64,000 nt of DNA from Paenibacillus sp. E222 (GTDB lineage: Bacteria; Bacillota; Bacilli; Paenibacillales; Paenibacillaceae), in assembly GCF_013401555.1 (NCBI RefSeq), contig NZ_CP058552.1:2418001-2482000 (forward strand), read 5' to 3'. The notes beneath the pieces are model-generated. The model made no database searches, had not been told where the DNA came from, and saw only the letters and a program-made list of their open reading frames with translations. Of this stretch, positions 17,907-27,122 are shown piece by piece (within the stretch, counting starts at the first letter, position 1; each line of letters starts with the position of its first letter). The translations under genes were made by a program, and so were the position numbers.

Positions 17907-18140
17907 TTAATTGCGGACAGGACGACTGGATAGCAGGTAATCACTATCGTTGTCGATCACAGTCATGCTGGCATTACAACAAGGAAAGACCAGCAATTTC
18001 TTTTTGCCTTCGCGAATGCGTACAAGCTCCTTCGGTTTGAGCGGCAGCAGTACATTGTTTGCATGGCAGTACGGACATTGCTGTACATAAATGTCCCCCA
18101 TTACAATATCGTAAGGCCAGCTGTTCTCAAAGGGAATCAT
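17907..18140 (-). CDS. Conserved small protein with CPYC and CC motifs
   Basis: A 77-residue protein with a CPYC pair at residues 22-25 and a CC pair in FPCCNASMTVID, arranged like a zinc ribbon. Its ATG overlaps the stop of the YycC-like gene by four bases, which secures start and expression. I do not recognise a named family. A single-domain zinc-ribbon protein, perhaps binding nucleic acid or a protein partner, is the cautious reading. Confidence 0.7.
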   Translation of the reverse strand: MIPFENSWPYDIVMGDIYVQQCPYCHANNVLLPLKPKELVRIREGKKKLLVFPCCNASMTVIDNDSDYLLSSRPVRN

Positions 18141-18307
18141 TCTTGCTCGCCTTCCGTAGAGGCAGGTTTAGCCGCTTCTTCTTTGGCCAATTCGGCGATT
18201 TTCTGCATCAGGATATGCTGCGGCATATGCATCAGATGTTCGAGGGGAACACCCAGAGATTCTGCTAATTTGACGGCTGTGTCAGCCGAGACTTGTAAAG
18301 GTTTCAT
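18137..18307 (-). CDS. YycC-like small protein
   Basis: A 56-residue protein beginning MKPLQVSADTAVKLAESLG and containing the segment LEHLMHMPQHILMQKIAEL, which I recognise as typical of the YycC-like family. The tail is acidic. TAGGAGG lies 6 bases before the ATG, one of the best ribosome sites in the window. It is followed with a four-base overlap by the 77-residue zinc-ribbon-like gene, so the two form an operon. No function is established. Confidence 0.75.
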   Translation of the reverse strand: MKPLQVSADTAVKLAESLGVPLEHLMHMPQHILMQKIAELAKEEAAKPASTEGEQE

Positions 18308-18424
18308 ACGATTACCTCCTAAAATAGCTTAAACTATTTCTCTAGTATAGAGATATAGCGCTTATAAAACCAGTTCTAATTCAAGGTTAATTATCCATTC
18401 TACTGAGAGAGGTGCCTTATTTAA

Positions 18425-20224
18425 ATGAAAACACCATTACAACCCGTCTGGGATCTGGAGTCCATTTTTAGTGGAGGTTCTGCCTCCGAGTCGTTTGCTG
18501 CGTATTTGATTGAGCTGGAGCAGGATGTACGCAAGCTGCAAGCCCTTTTGAAAGAAACACCTGCACCCAAGTCACTGGCAGAAACAAATGCGTTTGATCC
18601 GATTCTGGAACTGCTGCAGAGCTGTTATATCCGAATTTCGGAAGGGTCCGCATTTGTGTCCTGTCTTTCTTCACAAAACCAAAAGGATAAAAAGGCAGTT
18701 CAGCTTCAGGGCACCATTAGTTCTCTTGGCGCGATGTTGAACAGCAGCAAGTCCCAATTCGATAATACGCTTAGCCAGACGACAGACTCTGTATGGGAAG
18801 CATGGATTGCTCGGGAAGATATTCAGCCGCTTGCCTTTGTACTGAACGAGAGCCGCACACAGGCTCGTGAGAAACTGTCACCTGAGCTTGAAGGTCTTGC
18901 GCTGGATCTCGGCGTAGATGGTTACCATGGGTGGGGCAAATTCTATAACACCATTGTAAGCAAGGTTAACATTCCATTTGAACAAAATGGTGAAACGGTG
19001 ATGTTGTCCGCAGGTCAGGCTGCCAATAAGCTGAGCGACAGTGACCGGAATGTCCGCGAGACTGTATTCGCTAATTGGGAACAGGCTTGGACGGATGTCG
19101 AAGACTTCTGCGCAGATACATTAAACCATCTTGCCGGTTTCCGTCTCAAATTGTATGAGAAGCGCGGCTGGGATGACATTCTTAAGGAACCTTTGGCGAT
19201 CAACCGGATGTCGCGTCAGACGCTTGATACGATGTGGGACGTAATTAACGGTGCCAAACCTGCGTTGGTTCGATATTTGGAGCGCAAGGCGAAACTGCTT
19301 GGTGTAGAGAAACTCAGCTGGAGTGACGTTGATGCACCCGTAGGCAAGTCGGGTGGAAAAGTCACCTATGACGAGGCAGCCATCAATATTGTTGATCAAT
19401 TCGCCAAGTTCAGTCCCAAACTTTCCAAGTTTGCAGAGATGGCTTTTGAGAAACGTTGGATCGAAGCAGAGGACCGTCCTGGCAAGCGTCCAGGGGGATT
19501 CTGTACGTCCTTGCCACTCAGCAAAGCAACACGTATTTTCATGACCTTCTCTGGGACGCCGTCGAATGTGTCGACACTTGCCCATGAACTTGGTCACGGA
19601 TATCATCAGCACATTATGGAAGAACTGCCGGCCTTGAATCAACGCTATGCCATGAATGTAGCGGAGACGGCATCTACCTTTGCCGAGCTGATTGTAGCGG
19701 ATGCATTGGTTCAGGGAGCAACGGATGAGCAGGAGAAGCTTGCTCTGCTTGAAGACAAGATTCAACGAAGCGTTGCGTTCTTCATGAATATTCACGCCCG
19801 TTTCCTGTTCGAAAATCGATTTTATGAGCAACGCAAACAAGGTTTGGTGAATGCAGATGAGTTGTCCAAACTGATGGTGGAAGCACAGCAAGAAGCGTTC
19901 TGTGGTGCGCTTGCATCGGATCATCCGCATTTCTGGGCATCCAAGCTGCATTTCTATCTGACAGGTGTACCATTCTACAACTTCCCGTATACGTTCGGAT
20001 ATATGTTCAGTGCAGGCATCTACGCCAAAGCGCAGGAGGAAGGCACGGCATTTGCCGATAAATACGATGATTTGCTGCGGGATACGGGCCGAATGACGGT
20101 TGAGGAACTGGCTCAGAAACATCTGGGTACAGATCTCACACAACCGGATTTCTGGCAAAATGCTGCGAACCTGGTCATTGCCGATATTGATCAATTTCTT
20201 GAGATGACAGAATCCGCAAAATAG
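18425..20224 (+). CDS. pepF: Oligoendopeptidase F (M3 family)
   Basis: A 599-residue cytosolic zinc metallopeptidase that trims short peptides. The catalytic HELGH is at residues 387-391, the third zinc ligand lies in the downstream NVAETASTFAEL segment, and the C-terminal FYNFPYTFGYMFSAG is typical of the PepF/M3B group. The length is normal. The ribosome site AGAGAGGTG lies rather far from the ATG (about 14 bases), so initiation may be modest. It is transcribed alone, with a clear terminator. Confidence 0.94.
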   Translation: MKTPLQPVWDLESIFSGGSASESFAAYLIELEQDVRKLQALLKETPAPKSLAETNAFDPILELLQSCYIRISEGSAFVSCLSSQNQKDKKAVQLQGTISSLGAMLNSSKSQFDNTLSQTTDSVWEAWIAREDIQPLAFVLNESRTQAREKLSPELEGLALDLGVDGYHGWGKFYNTIVSKVNIPFEQNGETVMLSAGQAANKLSDSDRNVRETVFANWEQAWTDVEDFCADTLNHLAGFRLKLYEKRGWDDILKEPLAINRMSRQTLDTMWDVINGAKPALVRYLERKAKLLGVEKLSWSDVDAPVGKSGGKVTYDEAAINIVDQFAKFSPKLSKFAEMAFEKRWIEAEDRPGKRPGGFCTSLPLSKATRIFMTFSGTPSNVSTLAHELGHGYHQHIMEELPALNQRYAMNVAETASTFAELIVADALVQGATDEQEKLALLEDKIQRSVAFFMNIHARFLFENRFYEQRKQGLVNADELSKLMVEAQQEAFCGALASDHPHFWASKLHFYLTGVPFYNFPYTFGYMFSAGIYAKAQEEGTAFADKYDDLLRDTGRMTVEELAQKHLGTDLTQPDFWQNAANLVIADIDQFLEMTESAK

Positions 20225-20244
20225 TATTCCTATATATGAAATGT

Positions 20245-20289
20245 GGCTGCAATCCTGTGTAAATGCACACGGGGTTGCGGCCTTTTTTT
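20245..20289 (+). terminator. Rho-independent terminator of pepF
   Basis: GGCTGCAATCCTGTGT pairs with ACACGGGGTTGCGGCC, allowing G-T pairs, followed by seven T residues. Confidence 0.85.
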
Positions 20290-20497
20290 GTGTTTCTAAA
20301 AGTTAGACACCCGCTAAATAATTTGTCGCAATTGAGAGAAATAACTCGCTAAAAGGACGCAAAATGGCAATTAATTGTGCAAATTATAGTTATAATTACC
20401 CAAGTTTGTTTTTCTTTGTTGAATGACCACATATGTTGTCATATAATGAGTCGTAAGTCCTTGTTTTGTAGGATGAAGTGCATAAAGGAGGAGCGTT

Positions 20498-20911
20498 ATG
20501 GTAAAAATTGACCAGCTTTCATTAGCACGACAGTTGGATCTGGTGTTCAAAGAGCTTGATCATGAATTATCAGGGTTAGATTCAGGTGTAGTTTTTGTGC
20601 AAATACGAAATAATGTAATTGGGAAGTTTGGGATTCGACATAATCCGATAACCGGACGTGACGGTCAAATGGAAGTGGAGGACGGTGGATTAAATGAAAA
20701 CCAGCGCTCTTCTTTCCGCGCAATGGCACTGGAGACTTTGAAATTCAAGCGAAATTGGACTCATGGAGAAATTGCATATGATTTTACAGTAAGACAAGGC
20801 ATGATTCTGGTTGATGCCACGATGGAGTCCAACTATAATATGGCGAACATGATGATTCGTTATCCAAGAACCAATACATACATGGATTCAGGCATGGAGT
20901 CGTCTTCATAA
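20498..20911 (+). CDS. Conserved hypothetical protein, 137 residues
   Basis: A soluble 137-residue protein with no signal peptide or membrane segment. It has a predicted helix at the start (LARQLDLVFKELDHELSGL) followed by alternating beta-like stretches (VVFVQIRNNVIGKFGIRHN). AAAGGAGGAG lies 7 bases before the ATG and a terminator follows, so it is a genuine single-gene unit. I do not recognise the family, and nothing nearby suggests a function. Confidence 0.7.
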   Translation: MVKIDQLSLARQLDLVFKELDHELSGLDSGVVFVQIRNNVIGKFGIRHNPITGRDGQMEVEDGGLNENQRSSFRAMALETLKFKRNWTHGEIAYDFTVRQGMILVDATMESNYNMANMMIRYPRTNTYMDSGMESSS

Positions 20912-20928
20912 TTGCGATGAGCACACAG

Positions 20929-20961
20929 GAAAGCGGCACTTCCGAAGAAGGCCGCTTTTTG
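20929..20961 (+). terminator. Rho-independent terminator
   Basis: AAAGCGG pairs with CCGCTTT, followed by TT. It lies between the convergent 137-residue protein gene and the first SASP gene and may serve both. Confidence 0.75.
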
Positions 20962-20991
20962 CTCTTGCATATACGAGCACAAATTACGAGC

Positions 20992-21225
20992 TTACGAACG
21001 ACCCGATAATTGCTGCTCAGCGATTTGGACCAGACGTTTAGTGATGTAACCACCCAGAGAACCTGTCTCACGGGAAGTGTAGTTACCGTAGTAACCGTCT
21101 TGGGGAATTGTTACACCCAGCTCTTGTGCAGCTTCAATTTTCAATTGTTGCAAAGCTGCAGTTGCTTGAGGAACAACCAGATTGTTTGAAGAATTTCTGC
21201 TTCCTTGGTTTTGACCTCCGTACAT
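20992..21225 (-). CDS. Alpha/beta-type small acid-soluble spore protein (copy 1)
   Basis: A 77-residue SASP that coats forespore DNA and protects it from UV and heat. The conserved segments are LKIEAAQELGV, which holds the germination protease cleavage site, and SRETGSLGGYITKRLVQIAE. AAGGAGGTGA precedes the ATG at 21225. A sigma-G-type promoter lies about 30 bases upstream. Its core is nearly identical to the second copy at 24398, which is in opposite orientation. Confidence 0.95.
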   Translation of the reverse strand: MYGGQNQGSRNSSNNLVVPQATAALQQLKIEAAQELGVTIPQDGYYGNYTSRETGSLGGYITKRLVQIAEQQLSGRS

Positions 21226-21255
21226 GTGTGTCACCTCCTTATGGCTTGGTGATGT

Positions 21256-21285
21256 TAGTATGGTTAGAGAATGAGGAAATATGCA
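21256..21285 (-). promoter_or_regulatory. Sigma-G-type promoter of SASP copy 1
   Basis: Read on the - strand, TGCATA (21285-21280) and CATACTA (21262-21256) are separated by 17 bases, an excellent match to the forespore sigma-G consensus. Confidence 0.75.
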
Positions 21286-21427
21286 TGATATGGCGTAAGG
21301 TAAAATTTGGACAAAAGAGAAGAGATATAACATGAAAAAAGCCGACCCAGTATGGATCGACTACGTAAAATAAAAGGAAAACAATAGGGGCTATGTCCCA
21401 TAGAAGGCGTCTGAGAGTACAAGATTA

Positions 21428-22402
21428 CTACTCGGTTGGCGGAACAATCTCAATACGTGTAAAAAGTTCAACGGGCTGTTCAGGTTCCAGACGGATTAGT
21501 CCCGTTTGCTCGTCTGTTAAATTCAAATTAGGTGCATCAGGAAGCCATGTGTAGGGTTCAATGCATAGAAATTGACCGGATTCGCCCTTGGTAAAGAGGA
21601 CCCAATGTTTGAAATATGCTTCATCTGCTGAATATTTCAGCAAATATCCATCCTGTCTGCGCAAATGAGCTACAGCTGGTTGACCTTCGGCAGCTTTCAA
21701 AATGGTATCCCAGTTGCGTCCTTGCATGTTCATGCCTTCGTTCAAAGAGGACCATTCTCCGAGAGAGTCAATCTCACCTGTAGGCAGTTGTTCTTCATTC
21801 TGAGCGTAAATTCCCGACACAGGAAGTTGAAGCGTCCATTCGGCAGGTTTGCCGTCAAGCAGAAACCATGTATGATATCCCATTCCAAAAGGAGCAGGAG
21901 TGGAGCTCAGATTGGTCACACGCAGACGCTGGCTTAACACCGCGTTTTGTAATCTGAACGTCATCTCAAGCTTCAAAGGAATTGGAAATTGAGCCATCCA
22001 ATGCTCTTCATTTTCAGTTAATAATTCCGTTGTAATTGCACAGCCATCTTCATCTTCTTCGATGTCGCTGACACACCAGGACTGGCTGCGGTGGAGACCG
22101 TGAATATGGTTGTCATTGGCCGTATTCTGATCGAATTGGTAATGAACTCCCTCATATTCGAATTGTCCTCGATGAATGCGGCCTGGCGGAACAAGAAGCG
22201 GAACGCCGAAGTGATACGGCTTCTGCAAATAAAAGGCAAGTTCATCTTCTTCCGGACTGCGAACGACATCGCGGCCCTGCACCAGATCGCGAATCGAGAT
22301 AATATTATTTCCAAGACGCGGCAGCAGGGTAATCTCCAATTCACGGCTATGTAGGATATACGTGTCGTAACCATTCCATTGGCCTTTGGTCACTTGTTTC
22401 AT
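21428..22402 (-). CDS. Aldose 1-epimerase family protein
   Basis: A 324-residue galactose mutarotase-like protein that interconverts alpha and beta sugar anomers or acts on a related hexose derivative. The catalytic histidines are expected in NDNHIHGLHR and GYHTWFLLDG, and the glutamate region is CIEPYTWLPDAPN. The start at 22402 is chosen because AAAAGGAG stands 7 bases upstream; a longer frame to 22483 lacks a site. It stands alone, so the sugar cannot be inferred from context. Confidence 0.88.
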   Translation of the reverse strand: MKQVTKGQWNGYDTYILHSRELEITLLPRLGNNIISIRDLVQGRDVVRSPEEDELAFYLQKPYHFGVPLLVPPGRIHRGQFEYEGVHYQFDQNTANDNHIHGLHRSQSWCVSDIEEDEDGCAITTELLTENEEHWMAQFPIPLKLEMTFRLQNAVLSQRLRVTNLSSTPAPFGMGYHTWFLLDGKPAEWTLQLPVSGIYAQNEEQLPTGEIDSLGEWSSLNEGMNMQGRNWDTILKAAEGQPAVAHLRRQDGYLLKYSADEAYFKHWVLFTKGESGQFLCIEPYTWLPDAPNLNLTDEQTGLIRLEPEQPVELFTRIEIVPPTE

Positions 22403-22585
22403 ATCGATGCTCCTTTTCCCACTTGAAATCTGTCTGCCAACGGCCATTCCGATCTGCCGTTGCAGGCGTGTCATTGTGTACATGCCACTTATCCCATCAG
22501 CATGCTGAATGAATGCTGGTGATTAAGATAAGCAATTCCATCATAACAGATTTCTGTGAAGTGGGTAAAAAAAGCTATTCCCATT

Positions 22586-22614
22586 TTGACATTCTGCTCC
22601 CTGCGGATTAAGAT
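22586..22614 (+). promoter_or_regulatory. Sigma-A promoter of the T-box/trpS transcript
   Basis: TTGACA (22586-22591) and TAAGAT (22609-22614) with 17-base spacing. The predicted transcript starts near 22621, just before the T-box leader. Confidence 0.75.
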
Positions 22615-22639
22615 GGTATTCTGAACGATGGTTTTATCC

Positions 22640-22940
22640 ACTGAATGATAATCAAAGCGATGACAGGGACAAGTAAGCCAAGAGAACTCTCCCCAGAAAG
22701 CCGGTGGGTGATGTGAACCGGTGTGAACTCTTTACCGAATGGACCCTTGAGTGCTGATTTGAACGGGCGGTGTCTGAAGCTTGGGCAACCCTTAGTAGAA
22801 TCGGACGTATACTCCACGTTACGGAGAAATGAAGGCATTTCTTCTACATGATCTAATCAGGTCTAAAGGTATGGAGAAATGCGAATAAGGGTGGCACCAC
22901 GGTCTCACGTCCCTTGCGGATGTGGGGCCTTTTTGCGTTC
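22640..22940 (+). promoter_or_regulatory. T-box riboswitch, tryptophan-specific, upstream of trpS
   Basis: The leader ends with the canonical T-box AGGGTGGCACCACGG (22888-22902). A terminator hairpin follows (GGTCTCACGTCC with GGATGTGGGGCC, then T5), mutually exclusive with the antiterminator. The specifier codon is read as TGG (22740-22742) in GAATGGACC on the 3' side of stem I, matching tryptophan. Uncharged tRNA-Trp should allow read-through into trpS. Confidence 0.92.
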
Positions 22941-22981
22941 GCTGAGAATAGGAACAAACCAATAGGGAGGCGTTATGTGAA

Positions 22982-23977
22982 ATGAAAACAGTACTTTCGG
23001 GAATTCAGCCGAGTGGCAAGCTCACATTGGGCAACTACATCGGAGCAATTAAAAACTTTGTGAAATTGCAGCATGACTACCAATGTCACTTTATGGTGGT
23101 TGATCTTCACGCTGTAACGGTAGCTCAAGAGCCAGCAGCGCTGCGTGAACAGTCTGAGGCGGTAGCTGCATTGTTCATCGCAGCTGGAATCGATCCTACG
23201 AAATCCAATGTGTTTCTGCAATCCCATGTACCGCAGCATGCTGAATTGGGCTGGTTGATGACTACACTGACTTCGATGGGTGAGCTCGAACGCATGACTC
23301 AGTTCAAGGACAAATCATCCGGTAAAGATTCCGTTGGCGCCGGACTGTTTGTCTATCCTTCATTAATGGCTGCTGATATTTTGCTGTATAATGCTGATCT
23401 TGTGCCTGTAGGCGAGGACCAAAAGCAGCATCTGGAACTCACACGCGATCTGGCAGGACGCTTTAACCACCGTTACGGTGAGTATTTCACGATTCCAGAC
23501 CCTTATATTCCACAGGTGGGTGCTCGTGTAATGTCACTGGACGATGCAACTTCCAAAATGAGCAAAAGTAATCCCAATGCGGGCAGCTACATTGCCTTGC
23601 TTGATCCGCCAGATGTCATCCGCAAAAAAATTAGCCGTGCCACAACCGACTCCGGTCGTGAAGTTGTATATGATCCGGCAAACAAACCTGAAGTCAGCAA
23701 TCTGATGAGTATCTACGCTGAATGCGCAGGTCTGACATTGAACGAAGTCGCGGAACGTTATGAAGGCAAAATGTACGGTCCGTTCAAAAAAGAACTGGCT
23801 GAAGTGGTGGTATCCGTTATTGAACCTTTACAGGAACGGTATCGTGAGATTCGAGAGTCTGGCGAATTGGCCGACATCCTGGAAACTTCAGCTCGTCGGG
23901 CAGAAGCGGTGGCTTCCCAGACCCTTAATGCGGTTAAAGAACGTATGGGGTTTGTTCCTAGACGTACGTTGAAATAG
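22982..23977 (+). CDS. trpS: Tryptophan--tRNA ligase
   Basis: A 331-residue class I aminoacyl-tRNA synthetase charging tRNA-Trp. The HIGH-equivalent motif is in PSGKLTLGNYIGA near the start and the KMSKS motif is in TSKMSKSNPN near residue 197. The FVYPSLMAADILLYNADLVPVG segment lines the tryptophan pocket. The length is normal. GGGAGG lies 11 bases before the ATG. Expression is controlled by the T-box leader directly upstream. Confidence 0.97.
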   Translation: MKTVLSGIQPSGKLTLGNYIGAIKNFVKLQHDYQCHFMVVDLHAVTVAQEPAALREQSEAVAALFIAAGIDPTKSNVFLQSHVPQHAELGWLMTTLTSMGELERMTQFKDKSSGKDSVGAGLFVYPSLMAADILLYNADLVPVGEDQKQHLELTRDLAGRFNHRYGEYFTIPDPYIPQVGARVMSLDDATSKMSKSNPNAGSYIALLDPPDVIRKKISRATTDSGREVVYDPANKPEVSNLMSIYAECAGLTLNEVAERYEGKMYGPFKKELAEVVVSVIEPLQERYREIRESGELADILETSARRAEAVASQTLNAVKERMGFVPRRTLK

Positions 23978-24018
23978 GGCGAGGCAAATAGCTTAAAGTA
24001 GATGAATTGTTCACATCA

Positions 24019-24050
24019 TAAAGAGGAGCCCTGTGGCTCCTCTTTATTTC
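24019..24050 (+). terminator. Rho-independent terminator of trpS
   Basis: AAAGAGGAGCC pairs with GGCTCCTCTTT with a 4-base loop; it may also end the convergent small gene. Confidence 0.82.
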
Positions 24051-24079
24051 GTACTACCTATGAAGTAAAGTTTACCGGG

Positions 24080-24277
24080 TCAAGAGGCTGTTTCCGAGGT
24101 GGTACGTGCTTCACGACGCTCTTTCTTTGCGCGAATAACAAATCCCCAGCCGATGTTGGCAATGGACACGACAAACAGCAGCGTGGCCAACCAGCCGGAG
24201 TATGAGATCATGATCGCCGTAACCGCTAACAACATAATCGAAGAGAATGCAAACCATAGCGATAAACCTTTGCTCAT
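24080..24277 (-). CDS. Small two-helix membrane protein, 65 residues
   Basis: A 65-residue protein with two hydrophobic stretches (about 5-24 and 29-47) and a basic, then acidic tail (RAKKERREARTTSETAS). TGGAGG lies 8 bases before the ATG at 24277. The organisation is that of a small integral membrane protein with a cytosolic tail. I do not recognise a named family, and no neighbour suggests a role. Confidence 0.65.
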   Translation of the reverse strand: MSKGLSLWFAFSSIMLLAVTAIMISYSGWLATLLFVVSIANIGWGFVIRAKKERREARTTSETAS

Positions 24278-24397
24278 TGGGAAAAACCTCCATATAGAAA
24301 TTAGATAAAATTCCGTATAACCTGAAGCGCACGAGCCATAATAATCTTGCAAGCTTGCAATTACATTACAGACACAGATTGAAGGGAGATTTTAAAT

Positions 24398-24616
24398 ATG
24401 GCTCAAGGATCTCGTTCTAACAACTTGGTGGTACCTCAAGCAAACTCAGCATTGCAACAACTGAAAATTGAAGCTGCACAAGAACTGGGTGTAACTATCC
24501 CACAAGACGGTTACTACGGTAACTACACTTCCCGTGAGACAGGATCTCTGGGTGGGTACATCACCAAACGTCTGGTACAAATCGCTGAGCAGTCTCTGGC
24601 TGGGTCTGGCAAATAA
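24398..24616 (+). CDS. Alpha/beta-type small acid-soluble spore protein (copy 2)
   Basis: A 72-residue SASP differing from copy 1 mainly in its first dozen and last few residues. It keeps the protease site LKIEAAQELGV and the DNA-binding segment ETGSLGGYITKRLVQIAEQ. AAGGGAG precedes the ATG. A possible sigma-G promoter is weaker than for copy 1 (CGTATA, 17 bases, CATAATA near 24312-24341). It is inverted relative to copy 1, 3.2 kb away. Confidence 0.95.
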   Translation: MAQGSRSNNLVVPQANSALQQLKIEAAQELGVTIPQDGYYGNYTSRETGSLGGYITKRLVQIAEQSLAGSGK

Positions 24617-24642
24617 TTTATCATAACCAAAGAGCAACAAGC

Positions 24643-24676
24643 AGAAAGCCCGGAGCGGAAACGCTCCGGGCTTTCT
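24643..24676 (+). terminator. Rho-independent terminator of SASP copy 2
   Basis: A perfect 14-bp stem (AGAAAGCCCGGAGC with its complement) with a 6-base loop. Convergent yfhP-like gene ends about 50 bases further. Confidence 0.88.
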
Positions 24677-24723
24677 CGCGCATGCGTTCCTATGTCTGAT
24701 TGTGCCCTTCCATGCACCTTTCG

Positions 24724-25704
24724 TCAAGAGCGTGCGGATAAAAGTTTTTTATCCATTTTCTCATCGCTCAACCAGCCGACATAGGTATCAATCGTTTCAA
24801 AATTTCGATCCATAACAACTACAGCGACAAATGGATACTGTTTGCGGTGTCGATAACGTACATCGGCCCAGCGAACCTTGTACCCTGCTGGTAGTTCTTC
24901 GACCTCAGCGACAGCATAGGAGGTGAAGTACAGAAATGCAGTGACTTCAGGAGATTTGCGCGAGGCGGCAACAGCCGCGTGAGTGGACGATGAAGCATGG
25001 AGATTCCAGGTTAGGACGGAATGATCCATTTTGCCAATTTCATAACTGCCATCTTCATGTCTTTTCACCACATGCCATCGATTCCAGGATATCGTGGGGA
25101 TCACCATGTAATGAGCCTCAGAATTATTTTTGTCCAGTCGCTTCACCTGTCTAACAGCCATAGCACGTGCTATGGTCCGCCATACATAATACAAGCCAAT
25201 CAAAATATACAGTGAAACAAAGAGTGGAGCAGGGGCGATTAGATCAAAAGCCCATAACAAAATGGCCAGCACATGTGTGGTAAACAGAAACGGATCAAAA
25301 ATATGAATGATGTTCCAGGCAATCCAGCGTTCTGTAAAAGGTCGTGCAGCCTGGGTTCCATAGGTATTGAACAAATCGGTAAAAACGTGAACGCCTACGG
25401 CGACAGCAGTCCAGGCCGCGACGTGTCCAATAGCGACACCTGGGAAGATCAATGCAATGACCCCAGTAATGAGCAGAACCCATAACAGAAGAAATGGCAG
25501 TGAGTGGGACATGCCCCGGTGATTCCGGATGTAAAGCGAGTTACTTTTGAGACGTAACGCAGTATCGATGTCAGGAGCCTGCGAGCCTGCAATAGTGCCA
25601 ACCATGACCGCAGCTGCGAGCATGGGACTCGTCGCGACAACAGGATCGACATAAGCCAGACCGGCCAAACCAATCCCCATGACAAAATGTGTAGAAGTAT
25701 CCAT
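24724..25704 (-). CDS. Membrane-bound metal-dependent hydrolase, YfhP-like (DUF457 family)
   Basis: A 326-residue protein. The N-terminal half is a YdjM/YfhP-type membrane domain (MDTSTHFVMGIGLAGLAY, GSQAPDIDTALRL, NHRGMSHSLPFLL, GVHVFTDLFNTYG) whose His and Asp residues would bind metal. The C-terminal half, from about residue 185, is soluble and begins IPTISWNRWHVVKRHEDGSYEIG. The family is annotated as putative inner-membrane hydrolases; the substrate is unknown. No operon partner is seen. Confidence 0.85.
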   Translation of the reverse strand: MDTSTHFVMGIGLAGLAYVDPVVATSPMLAAAVMVGTIAGSQAPDIDTALRLKSNSLYIRNHRGMSHSLPFLLLWVLLITGVIALIFPGVAIGHVAAWTAVAVGVHVFTDLFNTYGTQAARPFTERWIAWNIIHIFDPFLFTTHVLAILLWAFDLIAPAPLFVSLYILIGLYYVWRTIARAMAVRQVKRLDKNNSEAHYMVIPTISWNRWHVVKRHEDGSYEIGKMDHSVLTWNLHASSSTHAAVAASRKSPEVTAFLYFTSYAVAEVEELPAGYKVRWADVRYRHRKQYPFVAVVVMDRNFETIDTYVGWLSDEKMDKKLLSARS

Positions 25705-25963
25705 AAACGTCTCCTTTGTGTGGTGTATCGTTAATGCGAGTTGCTTCTCTATCTAGGTGATACCCATATATAGTGTATATTATCCGTCTAGCGAGAAGCA
25801 AAACATCCTAAATTCCAAAGATATGACAAGAACCTGCTCAATTGACAGCAATTGTACGAGCATTGTCAAACTCTTTTTCCTTTTCCTGTGATAAACTTTA
25901 TATCGGAGGCAGAGAGAGAAACCTCCATAAGATCAAGAACAAGAAGAAGGGGGATTCACAAGT

Positions 25964-26893
25964 GTGGACAATCCATTGAGATACCAAGCTTCTTCCGATT
26001 CGGCAACACGATCTGCGCCTCCGATGAATTCAGGGACGTGGAAAGATTTTATCCATATTACGAAACCGGGCATTCTTCGAACCAACCTTATTGCGGTTTT
26101 TGGCGGCTTTTGGCTTGCATCCCAGTGGGACGTCAACTACGGCAAAATGCTGTTAACCTTGCTTGGAACGGTACTGATTATGGCTTCTTCTTGTGTATTT
26201 AACAATTACTTTGACCGTGAACTGGATCTCAAAATGGAACGTACCCGCAACAGGTCCTTACCTACAGGACGTTTAACACCCAAAGTTGTTCTATCCTATG
26301 CCATTATTTTGGGTGTGTTTGGATTATCCGTACTCTTTTCCTTTTCCGGGGCACTTGCCGGATTATGCGGCATTTTTGGCATGTTTGTCTATGTGATTAT
26401 GTACACCCTTTGGTTAAAGCGTTCGTCGACATGGAGTACATCCATTGGCGGTTTGTCTGGTGCAATGCCGCCAGTCATCGGGTATGTCGCAGTAACCGGA
26501 CGTATGGATCTTGGTGCATGGCTGCTTCTGGCCATGTTGTTCCTATGGCAGCCTCCACACTTCTGGGCGCTCGCGATCCGCAGGGTGGAAGATTATCGGG
26601 CTGGCGGATTTCCACTATTACCCGTTGTGAAGGGTATTGAACGGACCAAGCTTCAGATGATTCCTTATCTGGTTTTGCAAATCTTTGTCCCGGTCCTCAT
26701 GTATGCTTACGGGTTCGCAGGAATTTTCTATCTTACCGTTTCACTGATACTTTCCGTGCTGTGGCTGTACTACGCACTGAAAGGCTTTCGTGCACAAGAT
26801 ACAGATGCCTGGGCCAAAAAAGTATTCCTTTACTCCATTAACTATCTATCCTTGAGTTTTATACTGATGATTCTGGATACAGTGCACAAGTAA
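25964..26893 (+). CDS. ctaB: Protoheme IX farnesyltransferase (heme O synthase)
   Basis: A 309-residue UbiA-family enzyme attaching a farnesyl group to heme B. It has about nine membrane helices, the prenyl-diphosphate motif NNYFDRELDLKMERTRNRSL near residue 83, and a second cytosolic acidic loop containing RRVEDYRAGGFPLLP. It starts at GTG after an AAGAAGGGGG site. With sco downstream and ctaA at 51.8 kb it supplies heme A for an aa3- or caa3-type oxidase whose subunits are not in the window. Confidence 0.95.
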   Translation: MDNPLRYQASSDSATRSAPPMNSGTWKDFIHITKPGILRTNLIAVFGGFWLASQWDVNYGKMLLTLLGTVLIMASSCVFNNYFDRELDLKMERTRNRSLPTGRLTPKVVLSYAIILGVFGLSVLFSFSGALAGLCGIFGMFVYVIMYTLWLKRSSTWSTSIGGLSGAMPPVIGYVAVTGRMDLGAWLLLAMLFLWQPPHFWALAIRRVEDYRAGGFPLLPVVKGIERTKLQMIPYLVLQIFVPVLMYAYGFAGIFYLTVSLILSVLWLYYALKGFRAQDTDAWAKKVFLYSINYLSLSFILMILDTVHK

Positions 26894-27122
26894 GCAGCAT
26901 GTCATGCTGTAATAAACATTAGATGGGCATGGGTCCATGGAACAGCTACAATAACATGGGAGCCCATGGCAGGTTGGGTTCTACGTATACATATGCATCA
27001 CAGTGGTATGGGAATGAGGAAATGTCATTAAAAACACGATTCAGAGTTCATGAATGTGATCGAAAACCGTTAAAACCTTAATGTATGCGTATTCATATGA
27101 TCTGATATCGGAAGGGACGATA

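Noticed and set aside
19121..20194. Long antisense frame opposite pepF
   Set aside because: Shadow of the pepF coding frame; no initiation signals or family motifs.
26923..27081. 52-codon frame between ctaB and sco (begins MGMGPWNSYNN)
   Set aside because: No ribosome site and no recognisable family; the low-complexity start looks like chance.
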